From: JABDDM01 sp038240295
GTDB lineage: Bacteria > Bacteroidota > Ignavibacteria > Palsa-1295
Assembly (NCBI GenBank): GCA_038240295.1
Contig: JBBSDW010000144.1
Span: forward strand, 1-8,296
Reading direction: 5' to 3'
Length of the DNA stretch: 8,296 bases
The position numbers and the translations under genes are program-made. Positions 1-6,949 of the stretch are shown here, piece by piece (position 1 is the first letter of the stretch; every line of letters begins with the position of its first letter). The notes beneath the pieces were generated by a model. That model was not told where the DNA came from and made no database searches. It worked only from the letters and a program-made list of their open reading frames with translations.

Positions 1-2102
1 ACCAGTTCGTCTTCTTCTTTGCGCTTGAGGTCTCGCATGAGTTGCGTGAGAAACGAGGACCGGGTTTGCTCCGCCCCTCCATCGCCTTGTTGCGGCCATG
101 AAAGATGAAGCTGTTTTCTGAATTTGGTGATGACAGTAAAAAAGAGCATTCGCTCCTCTTCGAGTTTTTCCTGCTCCGCATCCTGCTGCAATGCCGTGAG
201 CAAGAACACTTGCGGTTCGAACGTCGAGGGAAAGACTCCATCGACAAGGCCCGGAATAAAAAGGTAGTCGAATTCGAGCCCGAGCGTCTGTTCGAGTGAA
301 GTCACATACACGCTGCCAGGATCGAAGCGAGGAGTGAATCGCTTGATCTGCGCGGCGGTCTTCAAGCGTTCGAGATAAAATTCGAGTGGCTCTTCATTGT
401 CCTCGACCTGAAGCAAGGTAAAGATACCGGTCAGATCCTCGACGAGTTTTACAAGCGTACCATAGCCGCGCGCATCGCGCTCGAGCGCATTCTCCTTGAG
501 TACGATATCGCCATTTCGCAAGATGGCCTCTGCGACGCCAAGTTCCGAAAAGAGACGAAGCAGCGCTGCGCGAAATCCGCTTGGACGGAGCGGCTTCTGA
601 AAAAAGCCGACGATATTAGTAACGATCGCATAATCTTTCAGCGCAATCATCGCGGCCGTTCTTTCGCTTGCGAGTCTTCGCGCATCGCGTTCGTCGCCCG
701 CATCGGTTGCGTTGACAATCTCATCTTCGAGTTGCAGCACTCGCGTCGAAAGCCGCGACTGCCATTTTTCCCAAGGACCGCTAAGCCGTTCGCGCTCTGC
801 AACGTCGAGCAAATTGACGGCATCGACCAGCATGCCATCCGCGCGCTGAAACCTGAAATAGGGCGATGCGAGCACACGGCGAAGCTCCCTGCGTCGATAA
901 CCGTTTTCAACAAGTTCGAACACAGCGATCACTGCGGAGGTGAGCGCCGCATGTTCCAGCCGGTAGCGATCGGTGATGCTTGCGGGAATTCCATACTGAT
1001 CGAAGACCGAGCGAAAGAGCATCGTGTATTCTCGCTCGAGATACGACGCAACGCAAATGCGTGAAGGGTTTACGCGTGCTTCGGGGTCGCGTTCAAGGAT
1101 CAGTTTGATCTCGCGTGCGATCACTTCAACTTCGGCAATGCGGTCCTGCGATTTTGTGATTCGAATACTTTCGATGTAGGAATCGGTTATCTCGCCATTC
1201 GTAACTTCCTCTCGAAGCCGTGCGCCCGGATATTCGGCTTTAGGCATGACCGGCGTTGACCAATGGACAAACCCAGCGGCAAAAGCTTCCCTCTCAAGAC
1301 GTTTGATCGGTGCAAACAACTTTTCATTCGAGCCACACTCGGGCAGTTCGATCACAAGACGAACTTCATCAGTGAGCAATCGCAACAACAAATACGTACT
1401 TGGCTCAAGCCGAATAAAACCTTCGAGAAAAATATCGCGAACGCCAGGGTACGGTTGCTCTAACGCCGCCCGCAAGCGCATCGATGGCTCGCCGACGGTA
1501 CCCGTTTTGTCGAGAAGATCCCTGAGCAATCTGAACTGCCCATACGTATCTACGAACTGTGCGCCGAGCAAGTCAAGATAATCCATGTAGATCGCACGGA
1601 TATCTCGCGCTCGTTCGATTTCCGTGAAACGCCCTCGGCGCTGCTCGAGCCGTTCGATCTCCGTTTGCAGCTGACCGGGAAGTACATCGTGCTCACGAAG
1701 TTTTCGGATCGTGCTCAGGATCTGTTCGAATGTTCCCTGCGCGATCGGCATACCGGCCGAGAGCACCGTCTTTCGCTCGAAATAACGAAGCGCGCCTTCC
1801 GCGAGTAAATGCTTGATCGATAGCTCAAGAAACACGCCCATCTCGGCATCCGACAGAAGCGTGATGCCAGGGTCGATCGCATGGAGAAGATTCGAGACCA
1901 GGTCGATCGGAGTCGTGATCGAAAGTCCGCCCAACGCCTGACCGGCGCAGCGTTCGATAAGCATTGCGTTGACATCGCGCGCACGAGCGCGTGTAGGGAC
2001 AAGATAGATGAAACTCGCTGTGTCATCGGCTTTGGCGCGGACGAGAATCTCTTCGAGAACCGATCTACCGAGCCACTCGGGATTTTTGTTTGAGAGGATC
2101 AT
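1..2102 (-). CDS. addB: AddB-family helicase/nuclease subunit, 3' end outside the window
   Basis: Reading from the ATG at 2102, the frame stays open for 700 codons to the left edge without a stop, so the C-terminal part is missing. The family (AddB/RexB; PD-(D/E)XK nuclease fused to a UvrD-like helicase fold) pairs with AddA to resect double-strand breaks for RecA recombination. Visible pieces: an N-terminal strand-turn FIYLVPTRARARDV at residues 31-44, as in AddB proteins; EVEVIAREIKLIL at 324-336 and an RICVASYLEREY stretch at 348-359; a motif V-like TSLEQTLGLEFDYLFIPGL at 601-619; and a motif VI-like EEERMLFFTVITKFRKQL at 648-665. No Walker A P-loop (GxxGxGKT) is seen near the N-terminus, and motif VI has lysine where UvrD-type TRAR has its first arginine, so this subunit is probably not an active ATPase. 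The nuclease domain and any iron-sulfur cysteines would lie off the window. The start overlaps the upstream stop by one base (TGATG), which suggests translational coupling. An in-frame TAA lies a few codons upstream, so a longer start is excluded. A broader PD-(D/E)XK family protein remains possible. Confidence 0.8.
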   Translation of the reverse strand, partial: MILSNKNPEWLGRSVLEEILVRAKADDTASFIYLVPTRARARDVNAMLIERCAGQALGGLSITTPIDLVSNLLHAIDPGITLLSDAEMGVFLELSIKHLLAEGALRYFERKTVLSAGMPIAQGTFEQILSTIRKLREHDVLPGQLQTEIERLEQRRGRFTEIERARDIRAIYMDYLDLLGAQFVDTYGQFRLLRDLLDKTGTVGEPSMRLRAALEQPYPGVRDIFLEGFIRLEPSTYLLLRLLTDEVRLVIELPECGSNEKLFAPIKRLEREAFAAGFVHWSTPVMPKAEYPGARLREEVTNGEITDSYIESIRITKSQDRIAEVEVIAREIKLILERDPEARVNPSRICVASYLEREYTMLFRSVFDQYGIPASITDRYRLEHAALTSAVIAVFELVENGYRRRELRRVLASPYFRFQRADGMLVDAVNLLDVAERERLSGPWEKWQSRLSTRVLQLEDEIVNATDAGDERDARRLASERTAAMIALKDYAIVTNIVGFFQKPLRPSGFRAALLRLFSELGVAEAILRNGDIVLKENALERDARGYGTLVKLVEDLTGIFTLLQVEDNEEPLEFYLERLKTAAQIKRFTPRFDPGSVYVTSLEQTLGLEFDYLFIPGLVDGVFPSTFEPQVFLLTALQQDAEQEKLEEERMLFFTVITKFRKQLHLSWPQQGDGGAEQTRSSFLTQLMRDLKRKEEDEL

Positions 2103-2743
2103 CAGTTTTTCCAGAGTCTCACGAATTTATGTTTCGACGGCAGCCAAATGATCCCGTAAAAATAATCGCGCGACCGAAAGACGTTGTAGACAATGCCTCT
2201 CGATACTTCGAGTTCTTTCATTGCCTCGGATGCTGGCAAGACGTCTGCAGGGGATGCATCTGCGAACAAGGTGGAAAGTCTTGCCGAATCGATCGGAGTG
2301 AAATTTTCATTAGCGAAGAAGGCATGAACCACGTGGCGCACGCGAATTAGTTTTATCGTGTCGTTCAAGTTGTCCGCAGGATCAAAATATCCCTCGCCCT
2401 TCCAGCGTTCATTCCAGAGGATCTTTCCAGATGCCGAGTTGATCGTAAAATGGAGCACGATATCATTTGTCCTCGGTACGATCATGCCCTCGATGCGAAG
2501 CACTTCCGGTTTCGTATCGCCTGTTAAATGATAATGGCGCATGTTCGCCAGTTGTTTGGAATGGAGTTCCCGTTCGAGATAAATGGAATCGGATCGCTCC
2601 AGAGAATCGAGTACGAACTGTTGACGGGCAACCGAATCGAATTTCGGAACGGCGCATGCGCTATCCTGACCTATCTGCGCCCGGCCACGTGAGGCGAACA
2701 GCAGGATTCCAAGCGCAAGAAAAAAGATTAAACGCTTTTCCAT
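2102..2743 (-). CDS. Secreted protein of unknown function, paralogue of the upstream lipoprotein's C-terminal half
   Basis: 213 residues. The N-terminus is a clear Sec signal peptide: basic MEKR, hydrophobic core LIFFLALGILLF, likely cleavage after SRGRA at residue 22. The mature part is polar, with no further membrane segment. Its C-terminal ~140 residues align by eye with the C-terminal half of the preceding gene's product: TGDTKPEVL (74-82) with RGDNHPVEL, KILWNERW (107-114) with SILFTERW, a VH...F.P.DS stretch (139-153), and the terminal YGIIWLPSKHKFVRLWKN (196-213) with EGIVWSPTRKMFIKVWKS. This indicates an old tandem duplication of one domain, which I do not recognise from any named family. 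The ATG lies inside the upstream gene's last codons (16-nt overlap), and only a short AAGG lies close before it. The signal peptide beginning at this ATG settles the start. Location is probably periplasmic or surface; function is unknown. Confidence 0.85.
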   Translation of the reverse strand: MEKRLIFFLALGILLFASRGRAQIGQDSACAVPKFDSVARQQFVLDSLERSDSIYLERELHSKQLANMRHYHLTGDTKPEVLRIEGMIVPRTNDIVLHFTINSASGKILWNERWKGEGYFDPADNLNDTIKLIRVRHVVHAFFANENFTPIDSARLSTLFADASPADVLPASEAMKELEVSRGIVYNVFRSRDYFYGIIWLPSKHKFVRLWKN

Positions 2744-3609
2744 ACCTTGATGAACATCTTTCTCGTCGGAGACCAGACAATTCCCTCGGAGCCGCCGGCG
2801 CCTGTATAAAAATTGAACATCGGCAGATTTTCTTTCATGATCTCCGCGGCCTCCGGCGACTTCGGCTTAAGATCGGCCCATATACGCCAATCCTGTTGCG
2901 TGAGCGAGTCGGTAGGTACGAACTCACTTGGATCGAGCAACCGGCTCAATTCTTCATGAACGATCCGTTTGCGCTCGTCATCCGTCAGTTCAGGTCGGCG
3001 TACAACGTATGCATCGAGCGGCCACCGCTCGGTGAACAGTATCGAATCGCCGGCCTTGATCATCAGTCGAACGGAATCGCGAAACACATTGCTGCCCGAT
3101 TCAACGACCATGAGTTCGACGGGATGGTTATCTCCTCGAAGATCGACAAGTTTTCTCCGTTGAAAATTCGTGCTCGCTCCAGAGGTATCCCATGCAACAA
3201 GATCGTCGCCTTCTCCCTGCTCATCGACGCTGTTCGGTCCGACCCAGTACAGCGTATACTCCATCGAACCGACCGTCGGCGGATAACGGTAGATCAGTTT
3301 GTTCGCTCGAGACCCGATGGCGATATAGAATCCTTTTCCGCCGTCGTTGCGGTAAAGCTGGGCAGGATCAAGCGCCTCTTTGAAATAAAGATGGATGCTG
3401 TCGTAGAGGTGATCCTCGTTTGACAGCGGGTAACGATGATTCACATTGTGGAAGGCCGTGATGGCTTCCTGCACTTGTGTAAGTACTTCTCTTGCGATCT
3501 GAGCCGACGCATGGTGACGCGCATCGTCTGTGTCGCGAAACCCTACACCCTTGCAGCCAGCGCAAACGATCAACACGAAAATCCAAAGTCCCCTGAGCGA
3601 TCTATTCAT
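2728..3609 (-). CDS. Probable lipoprotein with a GspG/pseudopilin-like domain and a duplicated C-terminal domain
   Basis: 293 residues from the ATG at 3609. The N-terminus MNRSLRGLWIFVLIVCAGC looks like a lipoprotein signal with the lipidated cysteine at residue 19 (AGC), although the -3 position is Cys rather than Leu. Residues ~34-141 resemble the globular part of type II secretion pseudopilin GspG: a helix (QIAREVLTQVQEAITAFHNV), the 'RYP' after it (59-61), and a YWVGPNSVDEQGEGDDLVAWD stretch (121-141) like the GspG 'G.DG..GGEG.DADI..WD' tail. There is no prepilin G/F-T-L-x-E cleavage motif, so it should not enter a pilus as a classical pseudopilin. Residues ~156-293 are shared with the next gene's product. 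An in-frame TTG at 3660 with GGGAG 10 nt upstream would add 17 residues and close the gap to the previous gene from 73 to 22 nt. I prefer the ATG because it gives a compact signal peptide, but it lacks an obvious ribosome binding site. Function unknown; location probably membrane-anchored in the periplasm or outer membrane. Confidence 0.8.
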   Translation of the reverse strand: MNRSLRGLWIFVLIVCAGCKGVGFRDTDDARHHASAQIAREVLTQVQEAITAFHNVNHRYPLSNEDHLYDSIHLYFKEALDPAQLYRNDGGKGFYIAIGSRANKLIYRYPPTVGSMEYTLYWVGPNSVDEQGEGDDLVAWDTSGASTNFQRRKLVDLRGDNHPVELMVVESGSNVFRDSVRLMIKAGDSILFTERWPLDAYVVRRPELTDDERKRIVHEELSRLLDPSEFVPTDSLTQQDWRIWADLKPKSPEAAEIMKENLPMFNFYTGAGGSEGIVWSPTRKMFIKVWKSV

Positions 3610-3682
3610 GAATTGATGATTCGCAGATTCGGCAGATTTGTATCTATGAACACGAATCAAGCGCCCACGGCTCCCGTGAACA
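3610..3682 (-). other. Longest gap between genes, with an alternative TTG start and a small hairpin
   Basis: These 73 nt separate the stop of the YfiM-like gene from the ATG of the lipoprotein gene. On the minus strand, a 5-bp inverted repeat (CACGG/CCGTG, 3666-3678) has GAG in its loop, so a GGGAG ribosome-binding-like site (3671-3675) sits partly in the hairpin, 10 nt before an in-frame TTG at 3660. No T-run follows, so it is not a terminator. Either the lipoprotein gene starts at the TTG, or the gap is an untranslated leader. I see no convincing -35/-10 pair. Confidence 0.35.
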
Positions 3683-4369
3683 TCAGGGATTGGGAGTTAG
3701 AAATCTACTTGGAGCGACTTCGAGTTCATGCGCGCAATTTGAGTCGAGTTCGTGCGCAAAGTTAATGCCGTCGTGATTGGCGTGTTTATCTCGAGGATCG
3801 TTCGAGCCGCCGACGACCATTGCCTCTTCACCGATCTCGACCAGATCACCCGCCAGCGATACGACCCAATTCATTCCAAAAAGGCGCTTAAGCCACGCGC
3901 TTGAAAAAAAGTGCTGCAGCTTATCGACGTCGTTGATCTGGTCCGAATAAATATGCTGAGGCAGGTTGCGAACTCGTTCGTCAAAGTGCGCGCGCGATTC
4001 TGAAGTTAATGGGATCGGCAAGACAAACCCTGGCATTTGTAATTGGATCGTGCTATGCTCGAAGACGCCGAAGGCGGTAGCAAGCACGGCCCGCGTTCTG
4101 TCGCCGTGTGCAAGCCAGAGCGCATCGAAATAGATGTCGTCCATCTGTTCGGCCTGGCTTTCACCACTTGCCAACTCCCGATATTCGCTTGTTGCAAGAT
4201 ATTCCCGCAGCCGATAGCCGTCCCGAATACCTGCAGGCACGAGGAGACCGATCAGTGGCGAGATAGGATGCGACTCGAAATATTCGTCGGCAGCGTCGAC
4301 CGAGTCGCTCGTTTGTGCCGAGCAAATCTTAACAGTACAAAAAAGATAACAGAGCAGCAGGAGCTTCAT
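3683..4369 (-). CDS. Secreted protein with YfiM/DUF2279-like C-terminal region
   Basis: 228 residues. The signal peptide is MKLLLLCYLFCTVKICSA, with cleavage likely after residue 18. Residues 147-205 carry DVDKLQHFFSSAWL, a short hydrophobic stretch (MNWVVSLAGDLVEIGEEA), then SNDPRDKHANHDGINFA. The order DK.QHF..SA.L, then E...E, then D..AN..G is the pattern I associate with YfiM/DUF2279 and, more loosely, VanZ-type proteins ('DK..HF..SA.l ... KE..D ... D..AN..G'). The match is by eye and needs a profile search. Key residues would be D149, K150, H153, E178, E182, D194, N198 and G201. The N-terminal ~140 residues are not recognised. The start is fixed by a 4-nt ATGA overlap with the preceding gene, a typical translational coupling junction. 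The C-terminus contains a short AHEL...AHEL near-repeat. Function unknown; the context is a run of exported proteins. Confidence 0.8.
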   Translation of the reverse strand: MKLLLLCYLFCTVKICSAQTSDSVDAADEYFESHPISPLIGLLVPAGIRDGYRLREYLATSEYRELASGESQAEQMDDIYFDALWLAHGDRTRAVLATAFGVFEHSTIQLQMPGFVLPIPLTSESRAHFDERVRNLPQHIYSDQINDVDKLQHFFSSAWLKRLFGMNWVVSLAGDLVEIGEEAMVVGGSNDPRDKHANHDGINFAHELDSNCAHELEVAPSRFLTPNP

Positions 4370-5505
4370 GCTGCCGTTGCATCGGTGGCTTTCTTGAGCA
4401 TGATCGGTACCAGTTTTTCCAGTCGCATCTGTTGGTCGCGCCGCACTGTCTCCTCCGATGCGGAAGAAGTAAGGGGTGCTGAAAAGATCGGGGCATCCTG
4501 CAATGCAACGATAAACGATCGAGCAGGCAATGCGCTTTTGAGTTTCGTTAGCTCCGCTTCCGATACGTTATTTTCAAGAAAGACGACCAGTTGAGAGCCA
4601 GATGACCTCGCTAAACCGATCAAATGACTTAGTGCAGCTGGCGCACTTTCTAAAATCTGTCGCGCATCCCCGACTGATAAAAGAAACGTGATCGCCTTCG
4701 ATGAGGTGATCCTCGACTCGATCATCGACGCTTCAAGCACAAGCATGCTCCCCTCTTTTATTTCCGATGGCAAAAAAAGCGAGGCACCAAATTCGATCAT
4801 GCTATGACTGTAGAACTCGGTGATCGCGTGGCTTGCAGCCCCACCTTCGGCAGCGATCCTCGCAAAGCGCTCTACGTTCATGCGCTGACTATCGGAGAGA
4901 GAATCGAGTGTTGAAGCCGCAGCTTGTGCGAGGTAGATCCTTGCGCTCAGGAGTTCGAATGGACGGTTGCTGGCGTCGATACGGGCGATCTTCTCAAATA
5001 AATTCTGGATCGGTTTTGATAGATCAAGCTCTGCATCGTTGGCATCGAAAAATTTCACGCCGAGCGCATTCGCAAGACCGAGGCCCCCATCGGCAGCGAG
5101 TGGTTCGTCCTGACAGAGTACCACCGAAAAGGCACCTTCATCGAGCGCGTCGCGAATCAGTTCGCCAACTCCGTACGAAGTGCCACACCTCTCAAAATTT
5201 TCGGCCTCATTGCGGAGCGAGCCCATGCGAAGGATGGCGATCGACTGATCGTCGCCCACGAATCCAAGCGGCACGACGATTTCGCTTCCAACAAAATTCT
5301 TGGCTTCGACTTCAAGGAAGGCACCGAGTCTGGTTGTGACCAAAAGTTCAAGCGTACCCTCGCCGCCGTCGAGTATGGGATACTGGATCACATTTTCCGT
5401 TTTGCAGGCAGGGTCGGCCGCACGTACCGCTCGCGCAAGAATGGAGGCTGCGTCGATCTGGGAAAGTCCTTGCGAAAACGGAAGCGTAAGAATACAATAA
5501 TCCAT
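4366..5505 (-). CDS. Glycerate-kinase-like protein (GarK/GlxK fold), probably catalytically degenerate
   Basis: 379 residues from the ATG at 5505, nearly the length of E. coli GarK (about 380). The family (Gly_kinase, PF02595) phosphorylates glycerate with ATP in the cytosol. Clear family matches are PILDGGEGTLELL at residues 43-55 (GarK: PVADGGEGTVEAM), TSYGVGELIRDALDEG at 109-124 (GarK: TSWGTGELIRHALDAG), DGGLGLANALGVKFFD at 139-154, and EGGAASHAI at 220-228 in place of GGGAAGGMG. Other signatures are lost. The N-terminal D.fK.SLSA motif reads LPFSQGLSQIDA (8-19), the GGSATNDGG loop reads DEPLAADGG (133-141), and the TGEG..D.QT..GK segment is replaced by LEASMIESRITSSK (257-270). I infer a pseudokinase or a protein with changed substrate. 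An upstream in-frame start would give 409 residues, but those 30 residues lie inside the preceding gene and do not match the family. The ATG is 1 nt after the upstream stop, and the end overlaps the next gene by 4 nt. No signal peptide is seen, unlike its neighbours. Confidence 0.85.
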   Translation of the reverse strand: MDYCILTLPFSQGLSQIDAASILARAVRAADPACKTENVIQYPILDGGEGTLELLVTTRLGAFLEVEAKNFVGSEIVVPLGFVGDDQSIAILRMGSLRNEAENFERCGTSYGVGELIRDALDEGAFSVVLCQDEPLAADGGLGLANALGVKFFDANDAELDLSKPIQNLFEKIARIDASNRPFELLSARIYLAQAAASTLDSLSDSQRMNVERFARIAAEGGAASHAITEFYSHSMIEFGASLFLPSEIKEGSMLVLEASMIESRITSSKAITFLLSVGDARQILESAPAALSHLIGLARSSGSQLVVFLENNVSEAELTKLKSALPARSFIVALQDAPIFSAPLTSSASEETVRRDQQMRLEKLVPIMLKKATDATAA

Positions 5506-5506
5506 G

Positions 5507-6934
5507 TTAGTAACTTTCGCGCTCCCAAAGGAACACATTGCTTGGCGGTGGTGCAGAGACGAGGCGGTAATCGCCCAACATATACTGATCGACAAACACG
5601 TATCGTGTGCTCAGATCGTTGTATTCCCAAATCTCGTAAGGCTTTTGATTGACATCGTACGGATGCTTGTCGATGTAGCTCGGTGCGCCAAGTTGAATAT
5701 AGATGCGGCCCTGGTCGGTGTGCCAGCCGCGAGGACCGCCGCGAAAATTCTCATTCGCATATTGTACGCGGCGATAGAAAACATCCATCGGCGGGTTTGA
5801 ACGATCGTCACCAAACGGTTTGTGTTTGTGCCAGAATTCTGCAAGCGCTTTTCGTTTATCCGTCGCACTTTTGGCATCGTGCAGCGAGTCGAGTTCGCCT
5901 GGGCTTGCGATCAGCGCGACCTGGTCGATCGCTTCGTCGATATCCTCGATTGCGATCGGCATGCCATGCTGAAGGGATTCGTTGATGCGTCTCGAAGCGA
6001 CAGCAAGGCGCCGTTTCGCGATCAGCTCTGGATCCTTAAGCTGCGTATCCTGCGGGTCTGCAAAAAGGCTTAGTTCGAGATCGTAGGTGCCAAGCCAGAG
6101 TTCGGGCAGATCGAGTGGTTGGAACAGCGGCAATCGCTCGGCACCGGTACCCACGATCGACGATGACCATCTTCCCAACTCTTCATGCGGTTTGCCGCTC
6201 CCCAGCAACCGGACAAGAATTCCGTACTGCGTACTGGCAGTAGAGTGGTATAGCTCCGCGAATAATCCTGCACCAAACTGCGGAAGATTTCCGATCTCGC
6301 TTCCAATGTTCGGAAGGATCTGCTGACCTTTTTTTGTTCGATAGATAATCAGATCGCTGAGCTGAATGCCGGACGTAAATTTCGGGGTGTGAAGTTCGTA
6401 GGTCGAATCGCGTTCATGCTGGTTCGAAAGATCGCGAACGGCGATTCGGATTTCGTACTTGTGATCGGCGGCGAGTACGAATGAATACTGCGAAGCATCG
6501 GCACGATCCGATTCACTGCCACCTCCATATTTCGCGGTCGGTCGAATGATCGAATAGGTCTGATATTTATCTTCGACAAGCCGGCTGAGCTGCGATTGCT
6601 CAGCTTTATCGGTGATCTGAATAACAACGCCATAGTCGGCGACATACTTATCGACCGCGTAGAGAAAAGAGACGGAGCTATAAGGCACGGCAAGGTAAAT
6701 ATCGAGGCGGACGCTGTCTACATTTGGCGGATCGCGCTCAACACTGATCAGGTCGACCATGAACGGCCGCGACTCATGACGGATCGGAGGCACGGAATGC
6801 ATCTGCGCCCATGCAACGTGCGGCGCAATCATGAAAAACAATAAAAGGAAAAGTGCAGTACGGATAAAAAACGAGCGATTGAAGTATTTCAGGTAGAGCG
6901 TATTCAGCGTAATGTAACCTCGCTTCGCACCCAA
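5507..6934 (-). CDS. Exported GWxTD-domain protein
   Basis: 475 residues from a TTG codon. Residues 21-43 form a signal sequence (SFFIRTALFLLLFFMIAPHV, then AWA), with likely cleavage between A43 and Q44, preceded by a rather long basic N-region. The middle (about 55-300) looks like a beta-rich domain with many alternating polar/hydrophobic strands. The C-terminal part is the GWxTD domain (TIGR04514-type): an ALAEFWHKHKP segment at 363-373, YRRVQYANENFR at 387-398, GWHTDQGRIYIQLGAPSYI at 403-421 containing the naming motif, and YEIWEY at 433-438. The domain family has no established biochemical function that I know of; members are exported proteins, in my recollection mostly from Ignavibacteria/Chlorobi-type and Acidobacteria genomes. 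The gene starts 15 nt after rimO, and the downstream ATG follows its TAA by 1 nt, so it is in the same transcript. No internal ATG would keep the signal peptide. Confidence 0.88.
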   Translation of the reverse strand: MGAKRGYITLNTLYLKYFNRSFFIRTALFLLLFFMIAPHVAWAQMHSVPPIRHESRPFMVDLISVERDPPNVDSVRLDIYLAVPYSSVSFLYAVDKYVADYGVVIQITDKAEQSQLSRLVEDKYQTYSIIRPTAKYGGGSESDRADASQYSFVLAADHKYEIRIAVRDLSNQHERDSTYELHTPKFTSGIQLSDLIIYRTKKGQQILPNIGSEIGNLPQFGAGLFAELYHSTASTQYGILVRLLGSGKPHEELGRWSSSIVGTGAERLPLFQPLDLPELWLGTYDLELSLFADPQDTQLKDPELIAKRRLAVASRRINESLQHGMPIAIEDIDEAIDQVALIASPGELDSLHDAKSATDKRKALAEFWHKHKPFGDDRSNPPMDVFYRRVQYANENFRGGPRGWHTDQGRIYIQLGAPSYIDKHPYDVNQKPYEIWEYNDLSTRYVFVDQYMLGDYRLVSAPPPSNVFLWERESY

Positions 6935-6938
6935 AATG

Positions 6939-6944
6939 CTCCCC
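6939..6944 (-). promoter_or_regulatory. Ribosome binding site deciding a TTG start
   Basis: On the minus strand, GGGGAG lies 4 nt before TTG at 6934 and just after the rimO stop codon. It is the best Shine-Dalgarno-like sequence at any junction here. It supports the TTG as the start of the GWxTD gene, since the only nearby ATG falls inside the hydrophobic core of the signal peptide. Confidence 0.6.
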
Positions 6945-6949
6945 GAAAC

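Noticed and set aside
449..2026. Several 60-111-residue frames on both strands within the addB region
   Set aside because: All are shadows of the 700-codon minus-strand frame, which has clear AddB motifs. None has a domain or a convincing start.
2467..3423. 318-residue open frame on the plus strand
   Set aside because: It lies antisense to two minus-strand genes with signal peptides and mutual homology. Its own translation is rich in Arg, Pro and His, with no recognisable domain or ribosome binding site.
3666..3678. Inverted repeat as a possible terminator
   Set aside because: The stem is only 5 bp and no T-run follows, so it cannot be called a terminator.
4043..4594. 183-residue open frame on the plus strand
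   Set aside because: It is antisense across the junction of the glycerate-kinase-like and YfiM-like genes, both well supported, and shows no family features.
5506..5595. Upstream in-frame start giving the glycerate-kinase-like protein 30 more residues
   Set aside because: The extra residues lie inside the GWxTD gene and do not match the kinase family. The ATG at 5505 gives the family's usual length.
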